Positions 46,952 through 57,600 of a DNA stretch of 64,000 nucleotides are shown piece by piece (position 1 is the stretch's first letter; every line of letters starts with the position of its first letter). The notes under the pieces are model-generated. The model saw only the letters and a list, made by a program, of their open reading frames with translations. It was not told where the DNA came from and searched no databases. The stretch spans positions 2,583,140-2,647,139 of the forward strand of contig JAKJHU010000066.1 of the NCBI GenBank assembly GCA_022316685.1. The letters run 5' to 3'. Origin of the DNA: Progne subis subis. Lineage: Eukaryota > Chordata > Aves > Passeriformes > Hirundinidae. The position numbers were made by a program, and so were the translations under genes.

Positions 46952-46982
46952 CCAGACCCTGCAGCTGATATAAATCACTGTC
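46952..46982. repeat. Possible ancient amniote repeat core
   Basis: 'CAGACCCTGCAGCTGATATA' followed by 'AATCACTGTCAGC' resembles the core word seen at 24367-24395 and an ancient amniote inverted-repeat family I recall from reptile and bird genomes. Short; assignment uncertain. Confidence 0.3.
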
Positions 46983-47242
46983 AGCTTCTGCAGCTTCGAT
47001 GGCTCAAGCCCAGCCCCAGAATGCTGAGAGAGTTATCGAGAATAAATCAGTGTATTTATCTGTACGTCCCCTTCTCCTTAAACCCAAACACACTTGAACT
47101 GATGGATTGAGCCTTTCATATCCCTACATTACTGTGTCTCAATTGCACACATTTGTGCTGTCTCCACTGCATAATAGACAAAAATAATGAACAGCTGTAG
47201 GAATGCAAATATAGGTGGCACACGTGTGTGTAGTCATCTATG

Positions 47243-47264
47243 CACACACACACACACACACACA
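47243..47264 (+). repeat. (CA)11 microsatellite
   Basis: Eleven uninterrupted CA units, with a small GTGTGTG stretch about 18 bp upstream that could pair with it. Confidence 0.95.
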
Positions 47265-48641
47265 TACTATCTGCAGCCAGCAGCTCAGCCCTGTGGGTCT
47301 GTTGACCCTGCACTCCAGAGGAGGATTTGATTTATTCCTGGGGAAAAGAAAATCCTCCTTTTACTTATTTTCATATTAATAATAACATTTAAAAAAAAGG
47401 TTCCAGCACACCGTTTCTAATACAATTAAGTATATTCAAGATCACAAAATACTATCACAACAAGCAGAAAATAGCTACATAAAGAACGCACTTTAATCCA
47501 ACAAGTACAGTGCTAAGGCAGGAATTAATGCATTGTCTGTGTCATTGTGGCTCAGTATTAAAAGCTATACCCTGCAGAGGAGGAGAGAGCAACAACTGAG
47601 CATCTGTCTGGCATTACACCTCCCCAGGTCCTTCAGGATGTGACACCAACTGCATGATGTTCAGAGTTTTTACATCGTGGGGTCCAGTTATTCATCTCCA
47701 AGGTTTCTGAGCCTGATTCATGGTCAATTTTCTTTCTACCTGGAGGTCTGTGCACCTTCAATCTCATCAACTTTGCTCAAGGGAGCAAGGGGAGGTGGTA
47801 GAAGAGTCACGGGACACAGCTAAGGTGCAAGTCACCAGGTCTGGTCTAGGTGCCCAGCTTGCAAAATGTACGGGCTCACAGAAGAGATGAAAGAGCCAAA
47901 CCAACACTCAGCTAGAACTCCTTAACACACTGCAGCTTTGCTGGACCCCAGAGCCAGGGCAGGCATTTCAACAAGACCTAAAGTGCGTGGGTAGGCACTT
48001 ATCTATGGGAAACATGAGGAGAAAATAGGGAATGGCTCTCACATGAAAAGGGTCTGGTTTATTGCAGGAACAAATGAGAAAGAAGGGATCCAGATGCAAA
48101 GGAGAAGCAGAGTCTGTAGGCTGGAGGAGAAGAGTCCTGAATGCATGGAAGAATTCTGACTGGATATATATAAAAATATGTTTTATTTTTGTTGCATAAA
48201 GTAACAAGTGTTTTGTTCCCTAGGGCCCTCTGAAAAGCTGCCTCAACCATTTCCTTACAGAGCCACATGTTTCTGAGTTCGCTGTAGGCCAAGATGCCTC
48301 TTGATAAAACATAGAGGATGGTCTCAGTTTTGTGAAGGGTTAAGAGCTGGTGAGCTTGGATGTGTGTCAGTATTCAGAATAATACACTATTTTTCCCTCC
48401 ATGAGCAGAAAGAGCCTAAATAGACCTCAAAGCCTTGTTTTGGAAAGATGCTTTCTAGAGGTGTAGCAGAGCCTGACTGAGATCATTTACATTTGATCCG
48501 TCTCTTCCCTGCTTCAGCATCAAGTTGGACAGTAGCTCATCTTTGGCCTATCTGTCCCATTGCAGCCCTCCTCACACCCCACCCTGACTAAAAGGTGCTC
48601 TTCAGTTATCACCAATTTATTTTTAATGCTGCAAAATCACC

Positions 48642-48661
48642 AAAAAAAAAAAAAAAAAAAA
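48642..48661 (+). repeat. Poly-A tract (about 20 bp)
   Basis: An uninterrupted A run within unique DNA. Confidence 0.93.
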
Positions 48662-49499
48662 ATCTCAGTGACAGTTTGCATTCCCTGAAAATCTCATCAT
48701 ACTGAGCTTTTCCTCAGTTTGACTTCACATTGGTGATTTAAATGGTGTCAGTCCTTATTCTCCCATTCATAACTGAGAGCCGAATTGGGCCCTGGACTTA
48801 AAACTAAAGCATGGAGCAATCAGTGGGAGGCACAGAAACTGCAAATACATCCAAGCAAAATTTTTAAAATGCAAATCAGCATTCCCATAAGCCAGTGCTA
48901 TGGTCTTTGGGGTAGATACGCATTTAGGTGATTTAAAAAACGATCATTATTTACCCAGTAAGCTGTGGCAACTCCTTCAGCAGCTGCCATGCTCGACTGA
49001 CTTAATACATATTTAGAGTATGCAGAGTAAGAGTGGGCAATGCAAAACAGAGCTGAAACATCTCAGTATTAGATACCTCGGGGGGTGTTTCTCCATATGC
49101 CAAATAAGACAATATTGTGGATTAGTCACTTGCCAAATTCCTTCTCTTTTTTTTTTTTTTTCCTCCTTCTTCTTTTTTTCCCCTAATTTTTTAATCCAAG
49201 CTGCTTAAATTAAATAAGAGCCAAATAAATATTATCATTTTCATCCAGGAGAGACATCTTTGCATCAACAATTAGATTTCTTTCTAGAATAATGCATTAC
49301 TCAATTATTGTGTTGGAGGGCAGGAGAAAATGAAGCCCCACACCTGATATTTCAACGTGTCAAATTTTAGGAAAAAGAAGATCTCTGCTCTCAAACTCTA
49401 ACCATTCCAGGGGAAGAAGCCCCTCCCAGAACCAATATTAAGTTCCAGCAGAAGAGCTGGCAGTGGCAGCCACTGAAATGTCATGCCTGGTGCTTAGCA
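48662..49499. other. Non-coding spacer
   Basis: Unique sequence with a T/C-rich run at about 49142-49190. No gene is recognised. Confidence 0.5.
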
Positions 49500-49960
49500 A
49501 GGAGGCTCCAAACCTTCCTTCCTTTTGATTGCTCCTTATGTAGGACGAATCCAGATTAAAGGCTAATTTCTTTTCGACTTTGCTGGGTTTGGAGCCTGTC
49601 TCTTACCCGGGCTTTGTTGTGCAGTGAGGTAGAGTGTAATTTTCTGACTCTTCCTAACTCCTTAGTTTGAGACAATAATCCACTCTGTCTCCTCTTAATT
49701 AAAGTAAATAACCCAGGCTCACAATAGCCGTTCAGAAAAGGGCCTTAAGTCTTGTCATTCCCTCGGTGCAAGGAGCTAATTGATTTTCAAATGATAATGG
49801 TGTTTACATTAGCAAGCCCACATCCCTCCCTCCCCCTTCCTTTTCTCTTCTTAAACCTTCTTCATCTCATGAATATCAAACGGCCAATGTCCCTCCATTG
49901 TGGCTGCCACCTCCTAATGTACCTGGTGTCACTTCAAAATTCTTAACCAGCTAATGGAGA
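49500..49960. promoter_or_regulatory. Candidate conserved non-coding element
   Basis: A unique 460-bp block with TCTTAATTAAAGTAAATAAC (homeodomain/forkhead-like), GAGCTAATTGATTTTCAAAT, ATGATAATGG (GATA-like) and GTTTACATTAGC, plus a pyrimidine run at about 49819-49850. No coding frame. It looks like a developmental enhancer, untested. Confidence 0.32.
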
Positions 49961-51482
49961 GATTTCAGGTTTACCTGCCTGCCTCTTGCACCTTGTTTGT
50001 TATCCACACACTGAGGACCTGCAGGAATGTCCCTTATTTTGCCTTCCCCATTGTCCCAGGCCACAGAAGCCGAAGTTACCAGGCCTGGAGGCAGGACTAG
50101 TTTTCAGCTGGATGGAATTTTAAGGGTGAATGGGAAAGGTCACTTCAATCAGAAGATGGAAATATAGGAAAACGGGAGAGAACCTCAAACGCAGCAGAAA
50201 GAGGAAAACAAAGTCAAACCTGCAACTGTGCCAGCTGAAGTGCAAATGAGGATGCTCAGAAAGACTGAGCAGGATGTGAAAAGCATTAGTTTCACAGTAA
50301 TTTAGAAAAGCGTCCAGCTCCAACTTCATAAATCCAGAATGTAAATATATGCTGCCTATCTAATGTGTCTGTGCAAAGAGATGCAAAAAGAGAAAGTACA
50401 TCAAACAACTATAACTCAGATCTCCAAGTCAAGCGTCCAACACTTTTTAAGTTCCTGGATTAAAGCTGCCATTCTGCACACATCCACTCTGCAAAAGGAA
50501 TGCAAATACACCCTCACTTCTTTCTCTTCCTATAAGGCCTTAATCTGTGCAGAGGCTGGACAGAGCTCCTGCAATCATAAAATCTTTAGGATTTTACTTT
50601 CTTCCCTGTGTGATGCATGACCCTCAAGACAAATGTTTTTGCATGTCAGCACAGTTTTGCCCCAAGACAGAGTGATTCATTTCCACACAGTCCTTTCCTC
50701 ATTGCTCATCACATCAACACCTGAAGGTGTAACAAAGGTGCTGAAAATATTTATGCCTTTCTCTCTGTAACACTTCTGTGTTTTCAGAGGGTTTTCTTGC
50801 TCATAGGTTGAAGTACAGGAGGGTTAAGGCAACATGAAACTGCCAATTTTGGATGCCCACTCTGTGGCAAGGAAAAAACTGCTTTCCAGCATCTTTTCTA
50901 AGGAGAAAACTGAGCTCTTTGGTGAAAGAGCTCTGTTTTCCCCAGGTTCCCTCCAAGCTGGGAAATTCACAACTGACTGTTTAGGTACCGAACCATCACA
51001 AAATTATTTGGCTGGGAATATTTTTCAGATGCAGAGCCAGAATCTGCTTCTACAGTGCAAGAGCCCCCAGTACCCACGGCTAAACCCTCCTCCAAGTGTC
51101 TGTAATGGGGTCTCCACTGCCTTGAGCCTGTCTCATCACTGCATCACGTCCCTCCCATGTGACAAACAACACGTTGTCTGTGGGGAGGAATGTGTATTAT
51201 ATCTGTGGGGATTCCACCAGAATGCGTTTATCCCAGGGAACTGAATCACAGGGGCAGAGGCAACAATATTTCCCAGCTAGGGGAATCAAATTTTTCATTT
51301 AATGCTTCACTTAATGGGATTTTTTTTATAATTCTAACTTTTTTTCCTACCTAGAATACAGACTCTTTTGTTGTTTGGTTTTGGGGTTTTTTTTCCCAAC
51401 ACACAGATTAAATTCAAAAATTTACTAACTTTGAAATACTTACATTTTAAATCAACCCCAAACCTTCCCAAAAGATCATGTT
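49961..51482. other. Non-coding single-copy DNA
   Basis: Unique sequence. The 136-codon plus-strand frame at 50834-51244 is one of the longest outside repeats, but I recognise no domain, signal peptide or splice context. AT-rich runs occur at 51319-51410. Confidence 0.5.
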
Positions 51483-51605
51483 AAAAAAAGAAAAAAAAAA
51501 AAAGAAAAAAGAAAAAAGAAAAAAGAAAAAAAGAAAAAAGAAAAAAAAAAAAAAAAAAAAAACAGAAAAAAAAATTAACTTTGGAAAAAAAAGAAAAAAA
51601 AAAAA
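51483..51605 (+). repeat. (AAAAAAG)n purine microsatellite
   Basis: Almost pure A/G. G residues at 51504, 51511, 51518, 51525, 51533 and 51540 give a 7-bp period (one 8-bp step), followed by a pure A22 run and two further G-interrupted A blocks to 51605. Confidence 0.95.
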
Positions 51606-52238
51606 GGCGCAAAATTAAAAGAATTTTTTTCTTTAAATAGTAGAATGGGACATTTTGCCATTACTTAAGTACTTTTCTTTGAGCACAACTTTACAAAATA
51701 CATATTTCAATGAAACCTTCTCTTCTTTTGTTTTGTTTTTAAAAATGTTAACAACAACCTTTAAATCATCTACATTTCCAGGCTGCAGTGGTAGGCCCAC
51801 TCCTAACTTAGCCATGTTATTTTAAGACAGGGCAGGGGGTGTGTGTGTGCATGTTATTATATATACATATAGATGTAGGTTAAACAAGTAAAACACTTTG
51901 TGTGTATATATTTGTAAATATACACACATATATACATGCATGTTCTACTTAAAATGACTTTATGACAAATGTTGTTATTTGGGCATTAGATTATAGGCTC
52001 GGAGTTCTCTAAGACTAGCTGGCTCTTTAAGTGGCTTGGGATGAAATACGACATCCCCTGGAGCATCTCAGTCAAGACCAGTTGTTATTTGTCATTGAAC
52101 AGCCTGGCTGTGAGAGACACAATCACACGCATCCTTCTCCCTCCCTCTTTCCTTCCCAAGCTCTTTCTTCTGATTATTACTTTCCCTGTTGTATTAAAAA
52201 CACATCATACTTATAAGCTCCATCTCACAGCTCTCCTT
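51606..52238. other. Non-coding spacer with TG/TA-rich patch
   Basis: Positions 51838-51945 hold TG, TA and CA dinucleotide-like runs. GTGTGTATAT (51900-51909) pairs with ATATACACAC (51918-51927) as a 10-bp inverted repeat. The rest is unique. Confidence 0.55.
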
Positions 52239-52349
52239 GATCAGGAGGTGGGAATGCAGGTTCAGCTCCTGCCTTTGACACAGCCCATGTGACCTTGGGC
52301 AACTCACTTAATAACCCCGGGTCCCAGCGCTCTGCCTGTGAAATAGGGA
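52239..52349 (+). mobile_element. MIR-like SINE
   Basis: 'GGAGGTGGGAATGCAGGTTC', 'AGCTCCTGCCTTTGACACAG', the core 'GTGACCTTGGGCAACTCACT' and 'CTGCCTGTGAAATAGGGAGA' follow the MIR order in plus orientation. The core word is very clear and the flanks are decayed. Confidence 0.75.
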
Positions 52350-52899
52350 GAAATAAGTTTCTTTTTCCCACTCTTAATTCCATCCATTAAAAATGCAAAA
52401 TCTTCAAAGCTGAAACTGTGCCTTAATGTATGTTTCCCCAACTTAGTGTGATAAGGTTTGGATCTTAATTGGGCCCTGCAGGTTATGCCACAGTACTAAT
52501 AATGACACTAATTATTTGGAGTGCATGATTGTTGTTTTTTTAATAGGCACTACGTGTTTTTTACAAAGTGGGAGCTGCAGTGACAGGATCAGGCTGGGGC
52601 AGTATTTGCTGTTGCAGAGAAATTCAGGATACTGAAATGTCTGACCTCTAGAAAATAAAAAATAAAATCATTTTCCAGCACATAGGAAATGTGAAACAGG
52701 CAAAGATGAGTCTTTGTAGAGAATGTAGACAGAGTTTCGGCTGCTGTTTTATCTGATGAAAAAAAAAAAAAAAAAGGAGGCAGAGGATGTTTCACTTAGC
52801 AGCACACTTACTAGTGTGATGGATGCTGAAGTGACAAGCCACCACTGCTTTTTTCCTGAGCCTTATTTCTTTCTGGTGTTGCCTGCTCTGTTGAGAATC
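52350..52899. other. Non-coding spacer
   Basis: Unique sequence with an A17 run at about 52759-52775. No gene is recognised. Confidence 0.5.
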
Positions 52900-53025
52900 C
52901 AAACTGAACTGGAGCCTCTTCCTTTCTCATCCCACTGTGACACTGATTTAGTCTCTGGCCTCAGGCAACTCACTTAACCTTCCCCTGCCTTGTAAAACAG
53001 AAATAATCCATATACACCCTATACA
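52900..53025 (+). mobile_element. MIR-like SINE relic
   Basis: 'CCCACTGTGACACTGATTTA', 'CCTCAGGCAACTCACTTAAC' and 'CTTGTAAAACAGAAATAATC' follow the order of the MIR 5' block, core and 3' block in plus orientation. It is the second MIR within 0.7 kb in the same orientation and is more diverged. Confidence 0.55.
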
Positions 53026-55299
53026 CTCCATCAGTCCTGCACTGATTAATGCATTAAAGCTGAATATACCTTCTACCACAGAGCATGGTGTTACCATCTA
53101 GACTTTATAAATGTGTGCATGTGCCTATATATCATATTTCTCTAAATCTACTTTCCCTCTCTCCAAAAACACCAGTAAAATCTAAGGGGATTTATAATCT
53201 CCCTGCAACACCAAATTCACAGTTGTCCCTTGCAGGAACGTCGATCCTATCTCCAGCAGACAGCCGTGTCTTCCAGCCACTGCCTCTGTCACTCCCACCA
53301 CTGCAGTTCCAGCTGCCAGAGGACAAGATTTCTTCAAAGGGAATCTAAAGGATCTGGGTTTCATTTATATAAAGGATTTGCTTATAACTGATACATTATG
53401 GGATACAGAAGTCATTTATAGCTTATGCTTGTTGTTCATCCCTATGCGCTTTTAAGCGTTGAGAGATGAGAGCATTGCTCGACATTCTCCTACACCAAAG
53501 CTGCTCTTTTTAATGTCACAGGAAAAGGTAAAGCAAGGGGTCACTTCCTCAGATAGGGCACATTTGCCTACCTCTTTAGAAGTCGCAGAATATCGTAGAA
53601 GATCATCCTGTCTGAAGACAGCCTAACTCCACCAAACTGCCCCAGGTGCAGAGCAGGCACTTTCCATGGCACAGTGAAGGCACAGGATCAACCATGGCTT
53701 CATCATCTGGGAATAAACCAGGAAAGTGGGGCATTGTCACTGGATATACCCAAGGTATTAACTTTTTATTTAAAGGCACAGCCCTGAAAAGGGGGAAAAT
53801 TCAACAGATAGACACAGTGGAGGCTGTTAAGCCTGGTTGTATAAATGTAGTCTCCTGAAGATGTCTACATCAGTGACTGCTGGAGGCACAGACACTTTAT
53901 TTTTCTATAAGTAGTTTATTCTTCTCTTTAAACATTTACTCTTGACTGCTGTTGGAAACAGTGTTGGACCAGCAGGGCTCTCTGGCTTGAAGTAATGTAG
54001 TCACACGCACTTTGTGTTTAAAACCACATTAGGTAACATGATTTTTTTTATTACACAGCTCAAGCTCTGATATGAAAATATTTTAAATCCTTTTATAATA
54101 TATTAATTGGGATCTAATATTTTTGAACTTCTCCAAATCATTTACCCCAGAAAGCATCCATCTTACCTTTATGTAGACCTCTGAGATGTACTTAGTCACA
54201 CAGCTGAGGGGCATCTGCAGCTCCAACAGTGGCCCTGGTGAGAAATGAGCCTTTTTAAGAGGCAATTCCTCTGCAGATCATGGAATTATAGAATATCCTG
54301 TTGTCTATGTCAGCACGATGCTTTACAAAGGGCAAGCATCTCAGACAAAGCCATCACAGAGTGAGGGGCAGGCAAACCCTACCCCAGGTGTCACCAGTGA
54401 CCTTTGGGAGAGCTACAGAAGCCTGTGTTGGACACTCTCCCCCTTCAAGTGTCCTCCTGCCGTCCCTGCCCAGACCAAGGGCACATCTGCATGCCAAAAT
54501 GTTGAAGACATTTAGACTTTCCTCCCCCAGGAGCACAATTCCCAGTGCCTACCTGCACACAAGTAACAGTGGCTGCAGGCAAATCTGGACACAATTTGGG
54601 GGTCCCATCACAGGAAAGCTGGGATAAATTCTCCCCTCGAATCCCATTAGAAGCAGTGTGTGTCTATGCTAGGAGTCACCTATTTCCATATCTGTGTTTG
54701 GATGAAGATTCCACTGTGGGTTGTTGGAGGTGTCAGACTGCGCTCAACTGACCCAGACATAGTCAGGAGCAAGGAGAAAAGCCAGCTGACCCTCTGCCCA
54801 AGCAGGGAGCCAAAAGAAAGAGCGTGAGAGATGTATTTACTTACACACTTACTGATGTAGTGGAGAGTGGCGCGGCTCGGAGCTGGACCTCACCCATCAC
54901 AAACAGTCCCACCAAACAAAACCCTTCTCCCAGCCCCCTGGAAATGGAGAGGGGGGAGGCTGGGTGAAGGGGACGCAGCAAGTGGGAGGGAGAGGGGAAG
55001 GCAGAGACCCTGCCAAGGAAGGACGAAGAGGATGGGAAAACCACAGAAAAATGCAGGAAGAGGGGGGTGAGTGGGATAACAGCAAGAAGCAAACATTGGC
55101 CTCAGTGATTTTAAGAGACAGAGGAACTCAGAAGTAATTTTCATAAACTTTTAAATATAGCTTTAAATATTAGTAAAGCTTAAGCCAGTGCACACAAAGG
55201 CAAGTTCCCTTTGAAAGAGTTCCAGAAAACCATGAAATGCTGTTGATAAGGCTGTGCCAATTTGTAAAGCCTGCCACAATCTCTGGCTCACGTTTTCTG
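53026..55299. other. Non-coding single-copy DNA
   Basis: No recognisable gene or confident repeat. Short stretches at 53585-53640 and 54281-54300 hint at CR1 ends but are too short. Frames of 108 codons (plus 54301-54627) and about 84 codons (minus 54841-55144) match nothing. Confidence 0.5.
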
Positions 55300-55363
55300 C
55301 CTCTCTCTCTCTCCAATTCTCTCTTTTCCTCTCCTCTATTTTTCTCATTCTTTCTCTCCTTCC
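55300..55363 (+). repeat. Polypyrimidine tract
   Basis: Nearly continuous C/T for 64 bp, starting with CTCTCTCTCT and broken only by a few A. The antisense strand is purine-rich and gives the Arg/Glu/Lys-rich stretch of the frame at 55170-55658. Confidence 0.9.
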
Positions 55364-55379
55364 AAAAGCTCACTCTGCT

Positions 55380-55680
55380 TTGTGAGTCAGAGGAGCTGCA
55401 ATGACAACAACAAACAACAGCACAAATCTTTATTTCTGTAGCTGGAGCATGTTCTCTGCAAGGAGGAGAATGAGTGCAGTGTCTGCATTTGATTGATTCA
55501 GTAAAAATAATGTCAAAGTGGCATTTGCAGAGGCTGATAAAAGATTCTGATGGAAAGTGCCCAGTGGGGATAATGTAAGTAAACTCAACCCTGGGTTTCT
55601 TGGCTTTTATTAGCAAATTGTATTCAGCCTTAATTATAGGTTGACCAGGGCCTGACACTTGTCAGTGTATTTACATGGAA
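55380..55680. promoter_or_regulatory. Candidate conserved non-coding element
   Basis: Unique block with words such as TTTGATTGATTCAGTAAAAA, TAATGTCAAAGTGGCATTTG, GCTGATAAAAGATTCTGATG and CCTTAATTATAGG. TGATTGATT is PBX/MEIS-like and CTGATAAAAG is GATA-like. No plus-strand coding frame crosses it. Inferred from texture. Confidence 0.32.
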
Positions 55681-55916
55681 AGATTGAAACGTTGATAAGG
55701 GTCTTTTTGAACAGAAAGGAAAATAAGTTCCTCATGGGGGGGGATGGGAGAAGTCCCTCAGAAGGGGTTTTTGACAGATTCTCTGCCTCCTTATCATAAG
55801 TTTGGAATATTTTTCTTTTTTCTGTGTGGGTCATTACTTAGAGGATGTAGCTGGGAAGAAGATATAGGTGTGCTCAGTGCTTTAGAATAAAAATACTTAC
55901 TAAAGGAGAATATCAG

Positions 55917-56024
55917 CAACCTGGCCTAGTGGAAAGTGTCCCTGCCAGTGACAGGGGTGTTGGAACTGGATGATCTTTAAGGTCTCTTCCAAACCAAACC
56001 ATTCTGCAATTCTACAATTCTATG
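55917..56024 (+). mobile_element. CR1 LINE, short 3' fragment
   Basis: 'CAACCTGGCCTAGTGGAAAG', 'TGTCCCTGCCAGTGACAGGG', 'GTGTTGGAACTGGATGATCT', 'TTAAGGTCTCTTCCAAACCA' and the terminal 'TTCTACAATTCTATG'. A well preserved CR1 end. Confidence 0.95.
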
Positions 56025-57271
56025 CATATAACTGAATATTTAATCAAAAGACTGGAGGAACACAGGCTAAAGGGGCTCAAGGTCCCACAACAGGGCCCTG
56101 TCCCATCAGCTGCCTCACTCTCAGTTTAGATTGTTTGTGCCAGACAAGTCCTCAGTTCACATCCTTTCTCCACAACCGCCTGAGAAATTTTACTTCTGCC
56201 TTTACAACTCCTCTGCTGTATTTCGGTCCCAGCATCAGGTTGGTTCCTGTTCACTCTGATCACCCAAGTGATAAAGCATGGAAAATGAAAAACAGATTAA
56301 AAACGTATTAAAATCCAATATAAGAAAGGCATTAACAAGAGGTGATTAAACTGAAGCTTGATCTTGCTGTGATATGAGTTCCCATAATCTCCCTCTTCTG
56401 GGTGGGGTGGTGGGGCGTGCCGCAGAGTGGGAATTCTTTCGTAAAACTTGATTTTGTCAGTTCCTGGAAGCCGACCCTGCCCATGGCCCAAGGACCATTT
56501 GAGCAAGTTGGTGGGCTTCAAGTATTGCTAGAAAAACTTCTCAAGGTGATCAAAGAGTTTCAGTACAGTAAATTTAAAGACCAGGTTTGTGATTTTCTCT
56601 TGGACCTGACTCTTTGGAGAAAAAATATTACTCAAAAAAATAAAATAATTTATTCAAACAAGACAGCTGGACACAAATGAAATAAAATATTTTTAATTAT
56701 GTGAAGGAAAAAAAAAAAACTTCTTTTTTTTTTTTTCCTTACTTTTTGAAAGTTTTGTTGAATTTCATTCCATCCCTTCGTAGAGGTGGCTGTACCTTTA
56801 GTCCAACAATTGTAGCATTTCTATGAGATGAACAGCCTCTTGCAGCCAGCTTAAGCATTAATCCTGGAATTAATTTTGGTTGCATGCAGCTACAGCCTGA
56901 ACAAGTCGGTTCATCTGCAGCAGCACCTCGGCACCCAGACCACACATGACGTGCTGGACCAGGCTAAGGGGGATTACAGCATATCCATCCCTCCTCACAA
57001 GAGCAAATCCTCTCCTATTATGCTGCAGTGACAACAGCTAAGTACAATCCGTTCACACAGAGGTCAAAAATTTTCCTATTTTATCCCATTTTTTGCTTCT
57101 CCGAAGGGATCCTGAACCAGCATGGAGAAGACGACTCTTCAAGGTACACAAGCTCCTGCTGGTCCTTTTTATGGAGGAAAAGCTGGGAGGGGCAAAAAAG
57201 GTCTAAACTGACCCATCTCTGGGGACAAAAAAGGCAGAGAAGAGACAGCTCTGGGGAGATTTGGAGCAGCA
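56025..57271. other. Non-coding single-copy DNA
   Basis: Unique AT-rich DNA with an A12 run and T12 run back to back at about 56708-56738. No gene is recognised; frames of 92 and 85 codons match nothing. Confidence 0.5.
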
Positions 57272-57600
57272 TCCCCAGTTCCTAAAGGGGCTCCATGAGA
57301 ACTGAAGAAGGACTTTCAATAAGAGCATGGGGTAGTAGGACAAGAGGGAATGCTGCAAATAATAGAGTGGAGTTTGGATTAGATGTAAAAAATAAATTCT
57401 CCACTATGTGGTTGGTGAGACACTAGAACGGGTTTCCCAGAGAAATTGTGGATGCCCAATCTCTAAAAGTGTTCAAGGGTAGGTTGGATAGGGATTGGAG
57501 CAACCTGGTCTAGTGGAAGGTGTCTCTGCCCATGGCAATTTTCTTGGAACTAGACAATTTTTAAGGTCTCTTCCAACACTAACTTTCAAGGGTTCTATGA
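57272..57600 (+). mobile_element. CR1 LINE, 3' fragment
   Basis: Plus-strand CR1: 'CCTAAAGGGGCTCCATGAGA', 'GAAGAAGGACTTTCAATAAG', 'GTAGGACAAGAGGGAATGCT', 'GTGTTCAAGGGTAGGTTGGA', 'AGCAACCTGGTCTAGTGGAA', 'GGTGTCTCTGCCCATGGCAA' and 'TTAAGGTCTCTTCCAACACT', ending 'GGTTCTATGATGA'. It lacks ORF2 except possibly a few codons. Confidence 0.93.

Larger units (their letters stand above)
46401..48641. other. Non-coding single-copy DNA
   Basis: Contains a (CA)11 microsatellite and a short possible ancient repeat core, both listed. Otherwise unique with no recognisable gene. Confidence 0.5.

Noticed and set aside
50834..51244. 136-codon plus-strand frame as a possible small gene
   Set aside because: No recognised motif, signal peptide or exon borders. 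Length is within chance expectation.
53585..53640. Possible CR1 end near AGAATATCGTAGAAGATCATCC
   Set aside because: The sequence departs from every CR1 landmark after about 20 bp.
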